DNA of 64,000 bases, taken from assembly GCA_949152475.1 (NCBI GenBank), contig OX424567.1, positions 23,151,402 to 23,215,401 on the forward strand, in the 5' to 3' direction. Under the pieces are notes generated by a model that saw only the letters and a program-made list of their open reading frames with translations, searched no databases and was not told the DNA's origin. Position numbers and translations under genes: made by a program. The DNA is from Terebella lapidaria (lineage: Eukaryota; Annelida; Polychaeta; Terebellida; Terebellidae). Position 1 is the stretch's first letter. Each line of letters begins with the position of its first letter. This document shows positions 45,270-56,074 of this stretch, in pieces.

Positions 45270-46190
45270 CCATGTTTACGCGCATAGAGGCATGTGAAGC
45301 AGTTGATTTTTTTTTTACTTCCCAAAATAATTATTCAGTTAGAGTCAAATGTTCCTTATATATCAAGGTAGTCTAAACTTTTACTTTCTAAAGCACATGC
45401 GATGGAACTCGAGGTGATGTATGTTGCTGTAGCCTAATGCATAGTGCCGGGGCGGGGGGGGGGGGGGGGGGGGGCTAGTCTACTGAAGAAGGCCTCCAGT
45501 AGGCATATAATTGTTTTTGCCATTGGATCACGGTTCACGTTAAAAAAAAGTGATTTAGAGGTGCGTGAAAAGGATGGCAGCATGATCGGAAACATTACTG
45601 CATTTGCAGAATCAAAACACCATCGTCCAGCTCAACACCAGCCACGTGCTAACTCGCTGGAAATCCAGTGACATGTTCATTCACCACTGCTGGATTTACC
45701 CCTTCCTCTATCTACATGATTTCCGACACAACATAGGCTAATGTGCAACACCATCCTCATTGATTGTTCTTCATAAAAAAAAATTGTCCTCCATTTTACT
45801 AGGATATGCACACTGTACGTTATCCCGTAATACTGTTTAACCCAGCTCCTTAACTACGTTGAATATTTTTTTCATTGATGAAAATGATACTTAATTTCGA
45901 TTAAGATTTGTATGTGATATATAGACATATGAGTCAGGAGAATTATTAACCAATAATATTTATATGCAGACACAAGACCAACTAATTGGCGTGCGCCTGT
46001 ACGTGAAAACTGGCGTGTGCCTGTATACGTGAATGTTGGAGCGCGCCTATGGGATATATTGGTTTCTCATAAACATACATTCTGATATAGGCGCATGCGC
46101 TTCTCTTTGAATAAAAATGTTATTCAGAACGTCTCCCAAATTGCGAAAATCCGCTTACTGACGCTTACATCTCTATGCGCGTCAATACGG
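45270..46190. mobile_element. 0.9-kb TA-flanked MITE related to the ATIC-intron element
   Basis: Right end reads, inverted, CCGTATTGACGCGCATAGAG. Left end is CCATGTTTACGCGCATAGAG. TA lies on both sides (45268-45269 and 46191-46192). The ends resemble those of 31579-33187 (CCGTATT..CGCGCATA), so the two belong to one family. A G21 tract is inside (45454-45474). Confidence 0.7.
45454..45474. repeat. G21 homopolymer tract
   Basis: Twenty-one uninterrupted G. Confidence 0.9.
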
Positions 46191-46739
46191 TACACGAATT
46201 TAATATAGGTTTCGGTTTGCATATCCAATATTCTGGACTTTGCACATCAGCTGTGCGTTGGATTTCTCATGAAATGTCTTATTTTCTGGACGATGTACTC
46301 CATGACGATTCCAGGAAGTTTGTAGGCCTGTCCATGACACAAACCCCATTTAACATCTTCAGTTGGAGTTACAAAGCAGGAAGAAAATTTTTCCTCTACA
46401 GGGTACTTTTGTCTGTCTCCCAAGCTTAGGCCAAATTTTACTCACAATCAACAACATTGAAGCACAGACGAATGCAACACGAGGTCAAATACAGTGTTTA
46501 TTTCATGAATTATACATGGAAAATACCTCCCCCTAGTATATGCTGTATATGCTCTCTAGGACGTTACCGCCCGTGCCCCCCCCCGCCCCCCCCACCGGAC
46601 CCAGGAATTAGTACTACGGACAAGCTGATATGGTTAGTACCCCAGACGTACAATGTATGTTGCCCGTTGATCAGTATGAGAATAATTGTTGCCAAAGGAA
46701 AATCCGCTTCGAATGGGAATACCCACTTCGAATACTTCT
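46191..46739. other. Spacer with C-rich stretch
   Basis: C-rich sequence at about 46577-46600, no gene recognised. Confidence 0.5.
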
Positions 46740-48905
46740 AAATCTTATTTAATCTTCGAATACTTATTCGTCAATAATGAGTGTATAATCCTTGGGGATT
46801 TCAATATCAATGTTTCACCTCCTGTAAAAGCATCCAAATTGTTCCTTGTATCAACATGTCACAAATTTTATTTCCATGTATGACCTGTCATAATTGATTG
46901 ATGCACCAACAAGAATAACGAATATTACTGTGCCAACCATCGACGTGATTCTTGTGTCTGATTCTAACAAAATTCGTCAATCTGGTGTATGCGATATTTG
47001 CATCAGTGACCACCAACTAATTTATTGCACACGTAAAACAGTGAAAAAACACATTCATGAACACAACTGGTCAACCATGAGAACACTTAATAGCTACTCT
47101 AAAGAAATATATGAGGCAAAATTAGGTGAGGTGAACTGGTCGATTGTCACTAGCTGTGGTAATGTGGAGGAAGAAATGCCACTGTTCAAAACTGCTTTAT
47201 TGAAAGTGTTTGATAATGTTGCACCTGTAAAATTTGTTCGAGTTAAACTGAGTTCAGAACCATGAATCACGGGAGAAATTCCATAGTACACGGGATTGAG
47301 ACCAAGCTTTCAGGAAATTAAAAAAAACCACACAGTAAATATTAGGAGATTCACACTGAGCTGAGAAACCAAGTCCAGGCTCAAAAAACAAGACACATGG
47401 CAAAATCAAAGTATTACAAACAGAAGGTTAAGGAGCATAGCAAACAACAAACAAAGTTATGGCAAACTCTTTGCTCACTAGGAAGCTCTAACAAGAACAA
47501 AAGTGGTTCAAGGACTATAGGCCTGATGATAAAGGATGCTGTCTAATTTGATAAATCTCTAGTTGCTGATAAATTTAACAAGTTCTTTGCGACGATGGCA
47601 TCAACTCTGGTCGATAAGTTTCCTGAGAGTCCAGGCAAATAGGTCTCCATTCATGTACCAAATTTTTTGCCATAAACTAAATGTATTTCCAAATACCTTA
47701 AGCTTACAGAATATAACAGTAGAACAGGTGACGGATATCCTGAACAATTTATTTTTTACAAAGGCAACGGGACTTGACAAACTGCCAGCACGCTTTGTAA
47801 AAGAAGGGTCTAAACACATTGCACATCCATTAACCCACATTCCCAATCTTTTTCGCCAGTCAGGTATTATTCCCCAGGACTCCCCCAGGATACGAGGCTG
47901 TTCACCATAAGAACAGTAAAACAGATGCCGGGAATCATCGGCCAGTCTCCATATCGAGTACCATCTCCAAAGTTTTGGAGAAAGCTGTTCTTCAGCAATT
48001 ACAATCTTTTCTTATAGAACATAAATTATTATATGAACACCAATCCGGTTTCAGGTCATCTTGTTCGACCGAAACTTGCCTGATCCATATCATGGATTGT
48101 ATTAAAATGGAGAGCGACAAATGAAATTATACAGGCATGATATTACTAGATCTCAAGAAGGCATTCGGCACGGTTAATCATCGAATCCTTTTGCAAAAAT
48201 TACAAGCAATTGGCCTAGATAATCGCTCAACAGATTGGTTCCAGGCATATCTAATAGGAACAACACAACTGGCGGTTATAAGTGGTACTCTCTCCCCTAT
48301 CGAGACCGCTACGTGCAGAGTATCAGAGAGATCCATATTAGACCATGTTCTATTCCTGATTTATGTGAATGATTTGCCGTCTGGCGTCTCATGCAGATCT
48401 TTATTGTATGCTGACGACACAGCCCTCATCATGGAAATCGGACATAATCGGCAACAAACTGTCCCTCCACTTGGGTAAGATTGAATCAGTATTATTCAAC
48501 ACACAGCGTAAGCTTAATAGGAAATCCGACCTACAGATCGCTTGTGCAGATAACACTATCCAGAGTAAAGCCCAAGTGAAATATCTTGGTGTGGAGCTCA
48601 AACAAACTCTTTCTGGCAACAAAATAGCCCAAAAGGTCATTGGCAAATTGAATGCTAAATTGAAGTTCCTGTACCGCCAGACTCTTGCCAAACCCTGAGG
48701 AACATCGGAGAAACTGTTAAACTCAGGACTAACGCCTCATTATGGGATAAATTATGGATTAACACATAGAGGTAGAAGGGCAGTCTTTAAAGTCGGCATC
48801 AAGCCCATACCCACCATCAGTGTCCAAAATAAACTCTCTCACAATGCAAGGACAAAAGGAAGTGGTGTTCGTCTGGCAAATTTGAGACAACTCCCAACTT
48901 CAACA
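46740..48905 (+). pseudogene. Degenerate LINE (endonuclease and reverse transcriptase)
   Basis: Frames shift several times. Recognisable pieces in order: ECIILGDFNINV (endonuclease, near 46780), APTRITNITVPTIDVILVSD and SDHQLIYCTR (46900-47040), an RT start TKATGLDKLPARFVKEG (47760), DLKKAFGTVNHRILLQKL (48145) and the active site LLYADDTALIM (48395-48430), then VKYLGVEL. Non-LTR retrotransposon of the Jockey/CR1 broad group, long inactive. The 3' end is unclear because the next LINE follows at once. Confidence 0.85.
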
Positions 48906-50165
48906 AGGTATGACCCTGAACACTAGGTCAGTGTGTAACAAAGCCATCACAATACTAGAACTTCTACAAGAACTGGACTGTGACTTCGCATTGTTGTCTG
49001 AAACTTGGCTGAAGCCCTTGGATACCTCTGTTATCAACGAGATTTGTCCTGGTTTCACAATCAAGCACTCCTCTCGAGAATTGAGACGTGGAGGCGGAGT
49101 TGCGCTCCTGTACCATTCTAACTTCACGGTGAAAGAGACTCGCCAAGATCCTGCACCTACTACATTAGAGTACGTGAACTGTGTGATCCAGTGACCATCC
49201 AGACTGAATGTGTGTGTCGTATACATACCTCCTTCTTCTTTGTCTTCGCTTGTCGACCAGTTCTTGTTAGAATTTGATGACTTCCTGAGCTTGTACAAAC
49301 CTTGTACAAATTGATGACATTCTCATTTGTAGAGACTTCAATTTCCATGTGGACAATGTACGGTCCACGCCAGTGGTTAAGTTTATGGACGTATTGAAGG
49401 AGAACGGACTTCATCAACATGTCAGTGGCAGCACACATCATCTCGGACACACACTCGACCTCCTGTTGACCAGACCTCGTGAGTTGCTGTTCTCAGATCC
49501 ACTGGTTCTGGAGTCCCAAATATCCGACCATCACACAGTAACCTTCAACTTCTCAGGCAAACGTCCTGCTTCTCAAGCCACAAGAACCTCTGGTCGTGAC
49601 TATCGAGCATCCAACCCAGATCGTCTCAAGGCAGATGTACTCACCTCTATGGCAGCATTAACAAACGCTGACCAATCTGTTGATGTTCAATTCTCGCACT
49701 ATGATACTGCTGTCAATACTGTACACGACAAACATGCCCCTGTGGTCACCAGGCGCAGGAAGACCTTCACTACGCATCCCTGGGCTGACGAAGACTTCGC
49801 TAGGCTCAGGAGGGAGAGACGTGCAAGTGAAAGGTTGTGGCGTAAAACAAAGCTCGAAGTTCATCACCAGATTTTCATTGAACGACGAAACATTGTGGAC
49901 AATCATGGCACTTCTCTGAAGAAGAACTATTATCATAATCAGTTCACCTCGTCAAATCAGAAAAAAAACTTCAAGATCATGAACAATCTTCTGGAAGAAC
50001 TTTCCTCAATATCCAAACAGAAGACAGCCAGGTGCTTTGTGACAGATTCTCTCAAATTTTCACTCTGAAAATTGACTTGATACTCGCTGACCTGGAATGT
50101 CGTTCAAGTCAGCTTGATCCTGCTCGGTTCAACTCTTCGATCAGTTATGTGTAACAACCACAGGC
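48906..50165 (+). pseudogene. L2/CR1-like LINE, part 1 (endonuclease), interrupted
   Basis: Begins within the endonuclease (TLNTRSVCNKA, LLSETWLK, RRGGGVALLYHSNF). After a stop and frameshift near 49195-49350 it continues with DFNFHVDNV, HTLDLLLTRP, SDHHTVTFNFSG, and a linker with THPWADEDFARLRRERR and NYYHNQFTSSNQKKNFK. It breaks at 50166 where the 10.5-kb transposon begins. Coding resumes at 60647-60694 (DTIPTWLLKVTIDAH) and again at 61573. Confidence 0.85.
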
Positions 50166-50440
50166 ACTTGGGAACCATTTAATTGAGGGTACAATGTGCT
50201 ATCTATAATAATATATACAAGGCACTCAAGCACCTGTCGAGAAAATGGTGGTTGCACAAACACTCGAAACTTCAAAGCTCCAAAAATGCTACTTGCCCAC
50301 GAGATTGATACAAACCTGGATAAACATATATCCATAAAATAAGGGTTTCCTAGCACATTTTATATCACCTGTACCCACAGTGACTCGTAACGTGTTCGAG
50401 TGATAACCTGTATAATATAGAATATAGAAGTGGGGACACA
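50166..50440 (+). repeat. Left terminal inverted repeat of the P-like element
   Basis: The outer ~130 bp match the right end almost perfectly (for example CAATGTGCTATCTATAATAA and CTTCAAAGCTCCAAAAATGC). The inner part (ATATCACCTGTACC, GTAACG, GGGGACAC) matches the right side again beyond the inserted MITE. Confidence 0.92.
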
Positions 50441-51372
50441 GCGGTTGAGTTCAAATGTAAACAATGGCATTGTGAACAGTTTTTGGTCCTCCACACGTAT
50501 TTGGCAGCCTTATAAGCTCACATGAACATTGCTTACTACATCCATAGGCATACTTAAGCATAATTCGTAATAGAAACAGAATATTTCCAGAAATATTCCA
50601 TTTCAGGCCAAAAATACCATGAACCTAGACCGGAAATAGTAGGACGGTTCCGCAGATAATGCTCATCTGTCATGTGATTGGTTTATGTAATGGAGAGACC
50701 GATCATTGCATAACTTTGGGGGCGAGATTACCAGATACCATAAATACCAGTTTTCTTACAGAATGGGATGCAGCATTTCATAATCGTTTGCTAGCAAGCT
50801 ATGTGCGCACCCGACAGTCCTTACATGTACTATGCAGCACTGAGCTATAGCCGATCATTGTGCACAAAGTGAGACTTGTTTTTTGTGTGATATACACTGA
50901 CATATATTTGGTATACGTACGTACAGTATTAAGAAAATAATATGACCAATATCATTGTTATCATTTTTATAGAAAAAATTGTGTGTATCATGTTGAACAT
51001 CCAAACAAAATATAGGATTGGAGTCATTCAATGATGTTTCATTACTAGATAATGAAACAATATAACTTGCCTGTTTGGGACATTTAGGTCTGTGTATTTA
51101 AGTTATCAATATGCCGACGTCAATGTTGATGTCAGTGATCCCTGTATACCATGCTTCCACTGAATATTGTTGAAAAAGAAATACTAATAAATAGTATGAA
51201 ATGTAGTTGATACAAATGGCGTCCGATTGCATGAAAGTTAATTTACAACCTTCATTGGCATTTATCATTTGGGAGTGGTTACAATATCTGGTTACACAGG
51301 CGCCATCTACTGAATCATTTGTAAGACCTCGTTCTTTTAAAAGAAATTTGCACACCTGTCATATTGGGAGAA
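50441..51372. other. P-like element, 5' noncoding region
   Basis: No coding sequence recognised between the left terminal repeat and the helicase start. Expected to hold the promoter. Confidence 0.5.
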
Positions 51373-54300
51373 ATGATGGCGGACATGAAGGAATGCTTTT
51401 GGTCGTTGGTGAATGGTGGCCACAATGTCCTTGTGAAAGGCCAGGCTGGTAGCGGTAAAACGCACTTGATGAGAGAAGTTAAGAAATGTCTTAGTAAAAG
51501 GATTGTATTGACTGCCACCACTGGAATGGCCTCAAGCCATCTCCCTGGGGGTATCACTGTACACAGGTATAGTTTTCAGTTTGACCTTCATCATATGAGA
51601 AAGAAATATTGGTATGCTAGCAGAACTGTTGGTACAATTGTTTGAATGTAGGTTTGCTGGCATACTGGATGGACGATATCCGGCAAGCAAAGTTATCGAA
51701 CAACTGACGACGGGTGACAAATATGAAACGGCTCAGAAGATACGTGCTACTGACTTGCTTGTCATAGATGAGATATCCATGCTCTCTGCCAAATTATTGG
51801 ACCTCGTTGAGGAAGTGAGTGCTTGTGTTGCATATGCTGATTGTTTCCCATAAGAAATGAAGGGTGAAGCTTAATTGGACATTTTGGAAATGACATGTTT
51901 TGTATTTTAATAAGGTCCTCAGAGGAATCAGAGGTAATAACGACCCTTTTGGTGGCATGCAAGTTATTCTCTGTGGAGACCTTTATCAACTGAAGCCTGT
52001 ACCAAATCCCTCATATGGAGACCCTGGACATTACTTTTTTGAGGGCACAGCTTTTAAGCACATAGCACATTGCTTGACGTTGAAGGACATTCATAGGCAA
52101 AGTGAAGGTCGTTATCATACTTTTACAGTCTGTATTTGAACAAAATTCAGTTCTGCAATATGCATATGAAGACATATGGCACCTATATCCTGTTTTGTTT
52201 GTAGATGACCTCGTTCATGCCATTCGAGATATCAGTAGAGGTGTAGCTGATCAGGATACTTTGAACCTTATAACTCGCTTGCAACGAAAGCTTCCCCCAG
52301 GCCCAGACCCAATGAGAATATTCGCTCGCAAACTTGACAGTGAGAAATGCAATGCTGACCATTTGCTGGATCTTGAAGGTATATATTGAAAAGTGTATGT
52401 AGAGGTGTCATGAGTGAAAGATGCCTGTGTATAAATATGTGGAAACTGTATGTGCAATTTGTAACCAAATATAACATGAGCTATTCAATGAAGCATAAAT
52501 ATAGACATGTATTTTGACGTAAAATGTGTAGGGCTGGGCTGGTGGAATGCCAGTGTTTGACTTTCTTGCGCGAGATTTTAGTGATTGTCCAAGAATGATG
52601 GAATTCACTGTTGAGGAGTACACAGCATATGACGGGTTTGTAGCATTGCCGTTGTAAAGTCAACGAATTTGACAAAATTGGTTTTCAACAAGGTCCGTGT
52701 TGAATCGGGAAGGAACCACACCACTCCCTGGAAATTGGGTGAGATGAAGTCGACAGACCTCAGGAAATGCCATGAGTAGGCATATAAGGTCTTCCATGCA
52801 TTCCCAGGTAGGAAGCATGGAAGACTTCACAGCATTTCTGACACCAACAGTACATTTCACCTGATTTTCCCAGTCCTTGAACCACATCAGTACACCAGCA
52901 ATTTGGTCCAGACGAGAGTCATCCATGGCTGTTATGGGGCGGTGGTCGCGGAATATTTTGACCAGAACGCTTGTCTGCATCAACAACTGTATAGATTCGT
53001 CAAGATGGGCACCATTACTGTCCTTGAACGAGTCGTGGTAGCATCGCATGAGGAACAGCATGCTGCTGTCCAGAACGTCCTCGGCAAGCTTGTTTCTCAT
53101 TTTTTGTGGGCCATCGGGATCTATGTGTTCCGGGGTGAGCTCACGGTGGATGGGACGACTGTTTGTCTTCTTATCCCACTCAGCCGCATCTTGCCAATGC
53201 TTCCATGTAATGTGTTTGCCGTTTTTCTTCATGTGCCTGGTGTGAACCCCTTTGACAGTGCCACTGTGAAGAATACTGTTCCTCAACTTTTTTAGAACAT
53301 GAGAAGGATCTTGGCAGTGAACTATATTGTCACAGGGATTAGTGAATTTCGGACAAACGTATCGCGTTTCTGTTGGCTTTCCGGAGAATTGCATCTTGAT
53401 GAGCTGTCGATTTTCCTCTCCACCATCTTGCAATGTGAAATCCACATTAAAGCCGTAGTCACTGAGTTGACCGATGGTGTCCCATAGGATGGCGCTCATC
53501 TCCGATGCCTTCATGCTGTTACAGGGGTAATGGCATACAAGGAATTGGAATCCTGTGTACCCCAGGAAAGAAACTTGCCACCAGGTGTGGCTACAGCTTG
53601 TGTGAGTTGTCCCTGCCTCAACACTCGCATATGACGTCCTTCCTCTCCTGATAATTGGAAAAATGATGTTATGTATCATGCAGCTATCACAGATCACACA
53701 CACATATAATATATATATTTGATATAGTTTGTTACTATATTATAATGATGAATTGTTCCCCATGGAAATGAGTGCTACTGCCATAATTACCTGTATCAAC
53801 CCAACCGATGATCTGGGGTTGCCCGTCGCTGTACGAAAGTACCAGGTCCTGTTGCACCTTGGCTTCATCATGAAGCAAGCCGCCACACATGCCATGTGGA
53901 GGAACACGAGACTGTTGTGCCGACTTCAGCATCCAGTCCAGTAGTTGTCGATTGACACCACAGCCTTGCTTCACGAAGTTCTTGTATCTCCACAGGTGTC
54001 TTCCAGATGGTAGAATCAATACCCCTGAATCTTTCAGCTCCTGGTATGACCCGGGACTGCGGATCCATAGGCTCAGGCAGGTGCTGATGACTTTGGGATC
54101 CCATCGTCTTGATGTGACAGTCTTTGCCATGAGTGCGTCATGTTGGCTTTGCAGCAGTGTTCTCATGTCTTCCGATGCACCTAGGTATAAATATGGCACG
54201 ATATTGAAATGCATATTCACAAAGTAAATGTATACTTTCAAATTTCGATTTGTCAGGCTTTCAACACTACCTGGGAACACTCGAGACAGTATTGCAGATA

Positions 54301-56037
54301 CATCATCATGGTCATTGGTATTGAGGTCCACTGTTTCTGTGTCGGATGATGACTCAATTGACAGAAAGGAAGACACTCTTTCATATGACATACATGGAAA
54401 CATGCAAATGACATTCACACCTGAACAAACATAAACCATTTCCTGTACCTTTTGGTGACATAGGAGTGTCTTTGACAATGGAGCCACAATCACAATTTCC
54501 GGCCTGGTTGGTCACAGATGACACCCTGGTATGTGGCTGTTGCTTGGTGTTGTCATTGTGACATCTTTTAAGGTTGAGGAAATGCCTCTGGCATGTGGTA
54601 CACAAATTCGTCAGTGAGTCCAACTTCAGCAGTCTTTCGCAAGAAGCAGACCTGCATACCATTTTTGTTTCCTGAGTACCAAGTGTCATTTTCTCTGCTT
54701 TGTGGTTGGCCAAGTCAGTGTTCACTTCTTTTCCCAAACATGGTTTGAGGAGTTCCACTACAGAAAGGATGGACTGAATTGACTCCTTCGATTTCGTGAA
54801 AGTGGGATCTATGTCCATCACGTCCAGTTCGACCTGACGCCCAAGAACATGCACCTCCCAGTGGGAGTCATCAAAATGGAGTCTGATTTCCTTGGTGAGA
54901 ATGTTGTCATTGATGCTAACTTGCGAAGGGATATACAGTGCACATACGTCCTTCCCTATCAGTCTGTATGACGCTCTCCCTTCGAGACATGATGGAACGC
55001 TTGTAACATCCGTAGCAGTTGATGTAATCGAGATGCAACGAATCCCACGGAACATCTTGACAGGCTTGCCATCTGTTCGCTTGTTTGTCATGTTCACAGA
55101 TGGGAATATACGTCGCAGTAGTTTCCCTCCTACAACTCGGTTGATTTCTGTGCCAGACGTTGTGGAATACCGTGACCACACCTCCTCACATGATACACGA
55201 CCGTGTGGATCACACTGAAGATTTTGGATCAACCTGAAAGAAGCCCAAAGCGCTTTATTACATTGCTGATCAAGGACAAATAAACATGACCAATATTCAT
55301 TAACTTTGTGTTAATCATTCCACAACAAACCCACACCCATGACATACAGAAATGTGTTTGGTTGCTTCATACTGAAACAGTTCACTCATAGGCACCATGT
55401 CAATGTTGATGTGATCATGTGACACCACTAGTCATGTACTCTTGTTAATGTTGCAGGCGACATGTACTCCTTCCCATCGAAGGATGACGGAAAAGTGCAT
55501 TTACTGACAGAAAGTAATGCGCTTAGAACCCTTCATGTCAAAATCAATGCACCAGTAGTACTGATAGCAAATATATCATCGAATCTGGTGAATGGATTGC
55601 TTGGAATTGTCAAAGGTACAACCCAAACCACAGCCACAGTTACTTTCCCATCCCTAAACGATACCGTTGAAATTTCTGCGTACCGATTTCCACTGTATTG
55701 TCCCATTACCGGGAAGGATGTAGCTGTCCGATATCAGTTGCCATTACGATTGGCATTTGGTCTTACCGTACACCGGGCTCAAGGAGTGACAGTCAGTCGT
55801 TTGGAAGTGGACTGTAAAAATATGACACTTCCAGGACAGATGGGTGTGGCAATAAGTAGAGTGACAGAAAAGAAGGGTTTGAGGGTGATAAATTTTCGTC
55901 CAAGTCTTCTCAACATGCATCCACAGTCCATCCAAGATTTCGACAAGACATATGTCATAAATTTGAATTTGGATGTCAAGGACTGCTGTAAGAAAACCTC
56001 CGACAGTACCACTAAACCAACCCCAGCAACAAAATGA
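51373..56037 (+). CDS. Pif1-family DNA helicase of the P-like element
   Basis: Five exons: 51373-51566, 51652-51814, 51915-52107, 52205-52378, 55457-56037. All introns are GT-AG and phases agree; total 1305 bp, 434 aa. ATP-dependent 5'-3' superfamily 1B helicase motifs in order: Walker A GQAGSGKTHL (residues 25-34), TATTGMAS and the GG..HR block, Walker B LLVIDEISML, GDLYQLKPV (motif III), LTLKDIHRQ, then LVNGLLGIVKG, and the motif V/VI pair TVHRAQGVT and GQMGVAISR in exon 5. It is short for a full Pif1 but has the complete catalytic core. I chose the ATG at 51373 (the next ATG follows at once); an upstream exon is possible. The fourth intron (52379-55456) contains the transposase gene in antisense. 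The likely role, unwinding DNA during transposition or copying, is inferred. Confidence 0.85.
52500..55233 (-). pseudogene. P-element/THAP9-like transposase, one in-frame TGA
   Basis: Exons in order: 55233-54449, 54420-54271, 54180-53791, 53642-about 52500, phase-consistent. Residues ~8-60 resemble an RFX-type winged helix (VSCEEVWSRY, VVGGKLLRRIFPS). A Cys cluster (CRSASC..LCTTC) lies near the end of exon 1. The RNase H-like catalytic part starts with RRWDPKVISTCLSLWIRSPG and GGLLHDEAKV (candidate first Asp). It continues with TLQDGGEENRQLI (candidate second Asp), HCQDPSHVLKKLRNSI, ELTPEHIDPDGPQKMRNKLA and NTDLVENQFCQIR. This order is that of P/THAP9 transposases, about 750 aa long. A TGA at 52660-52662 interrupts, after which similarity continues (LYNGNATNPSYAVY). 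The first coding exon upstream was not found. The gap between the first two exons is only 28 bp. Confidence 0.8.
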
Positions 56038-56074
56038 AAAACTGGTGTATCATTGTTTCCCGAATGAACAACCC

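Noticed and set aside
55977..56030. A 40-bp intron joining the helicase to the SAP-like ORF
   Set aside because: GT and AG are present but the phases do not agree (the joined frame hits TGA at once), so the ORFs are treated as overlapping and separate.
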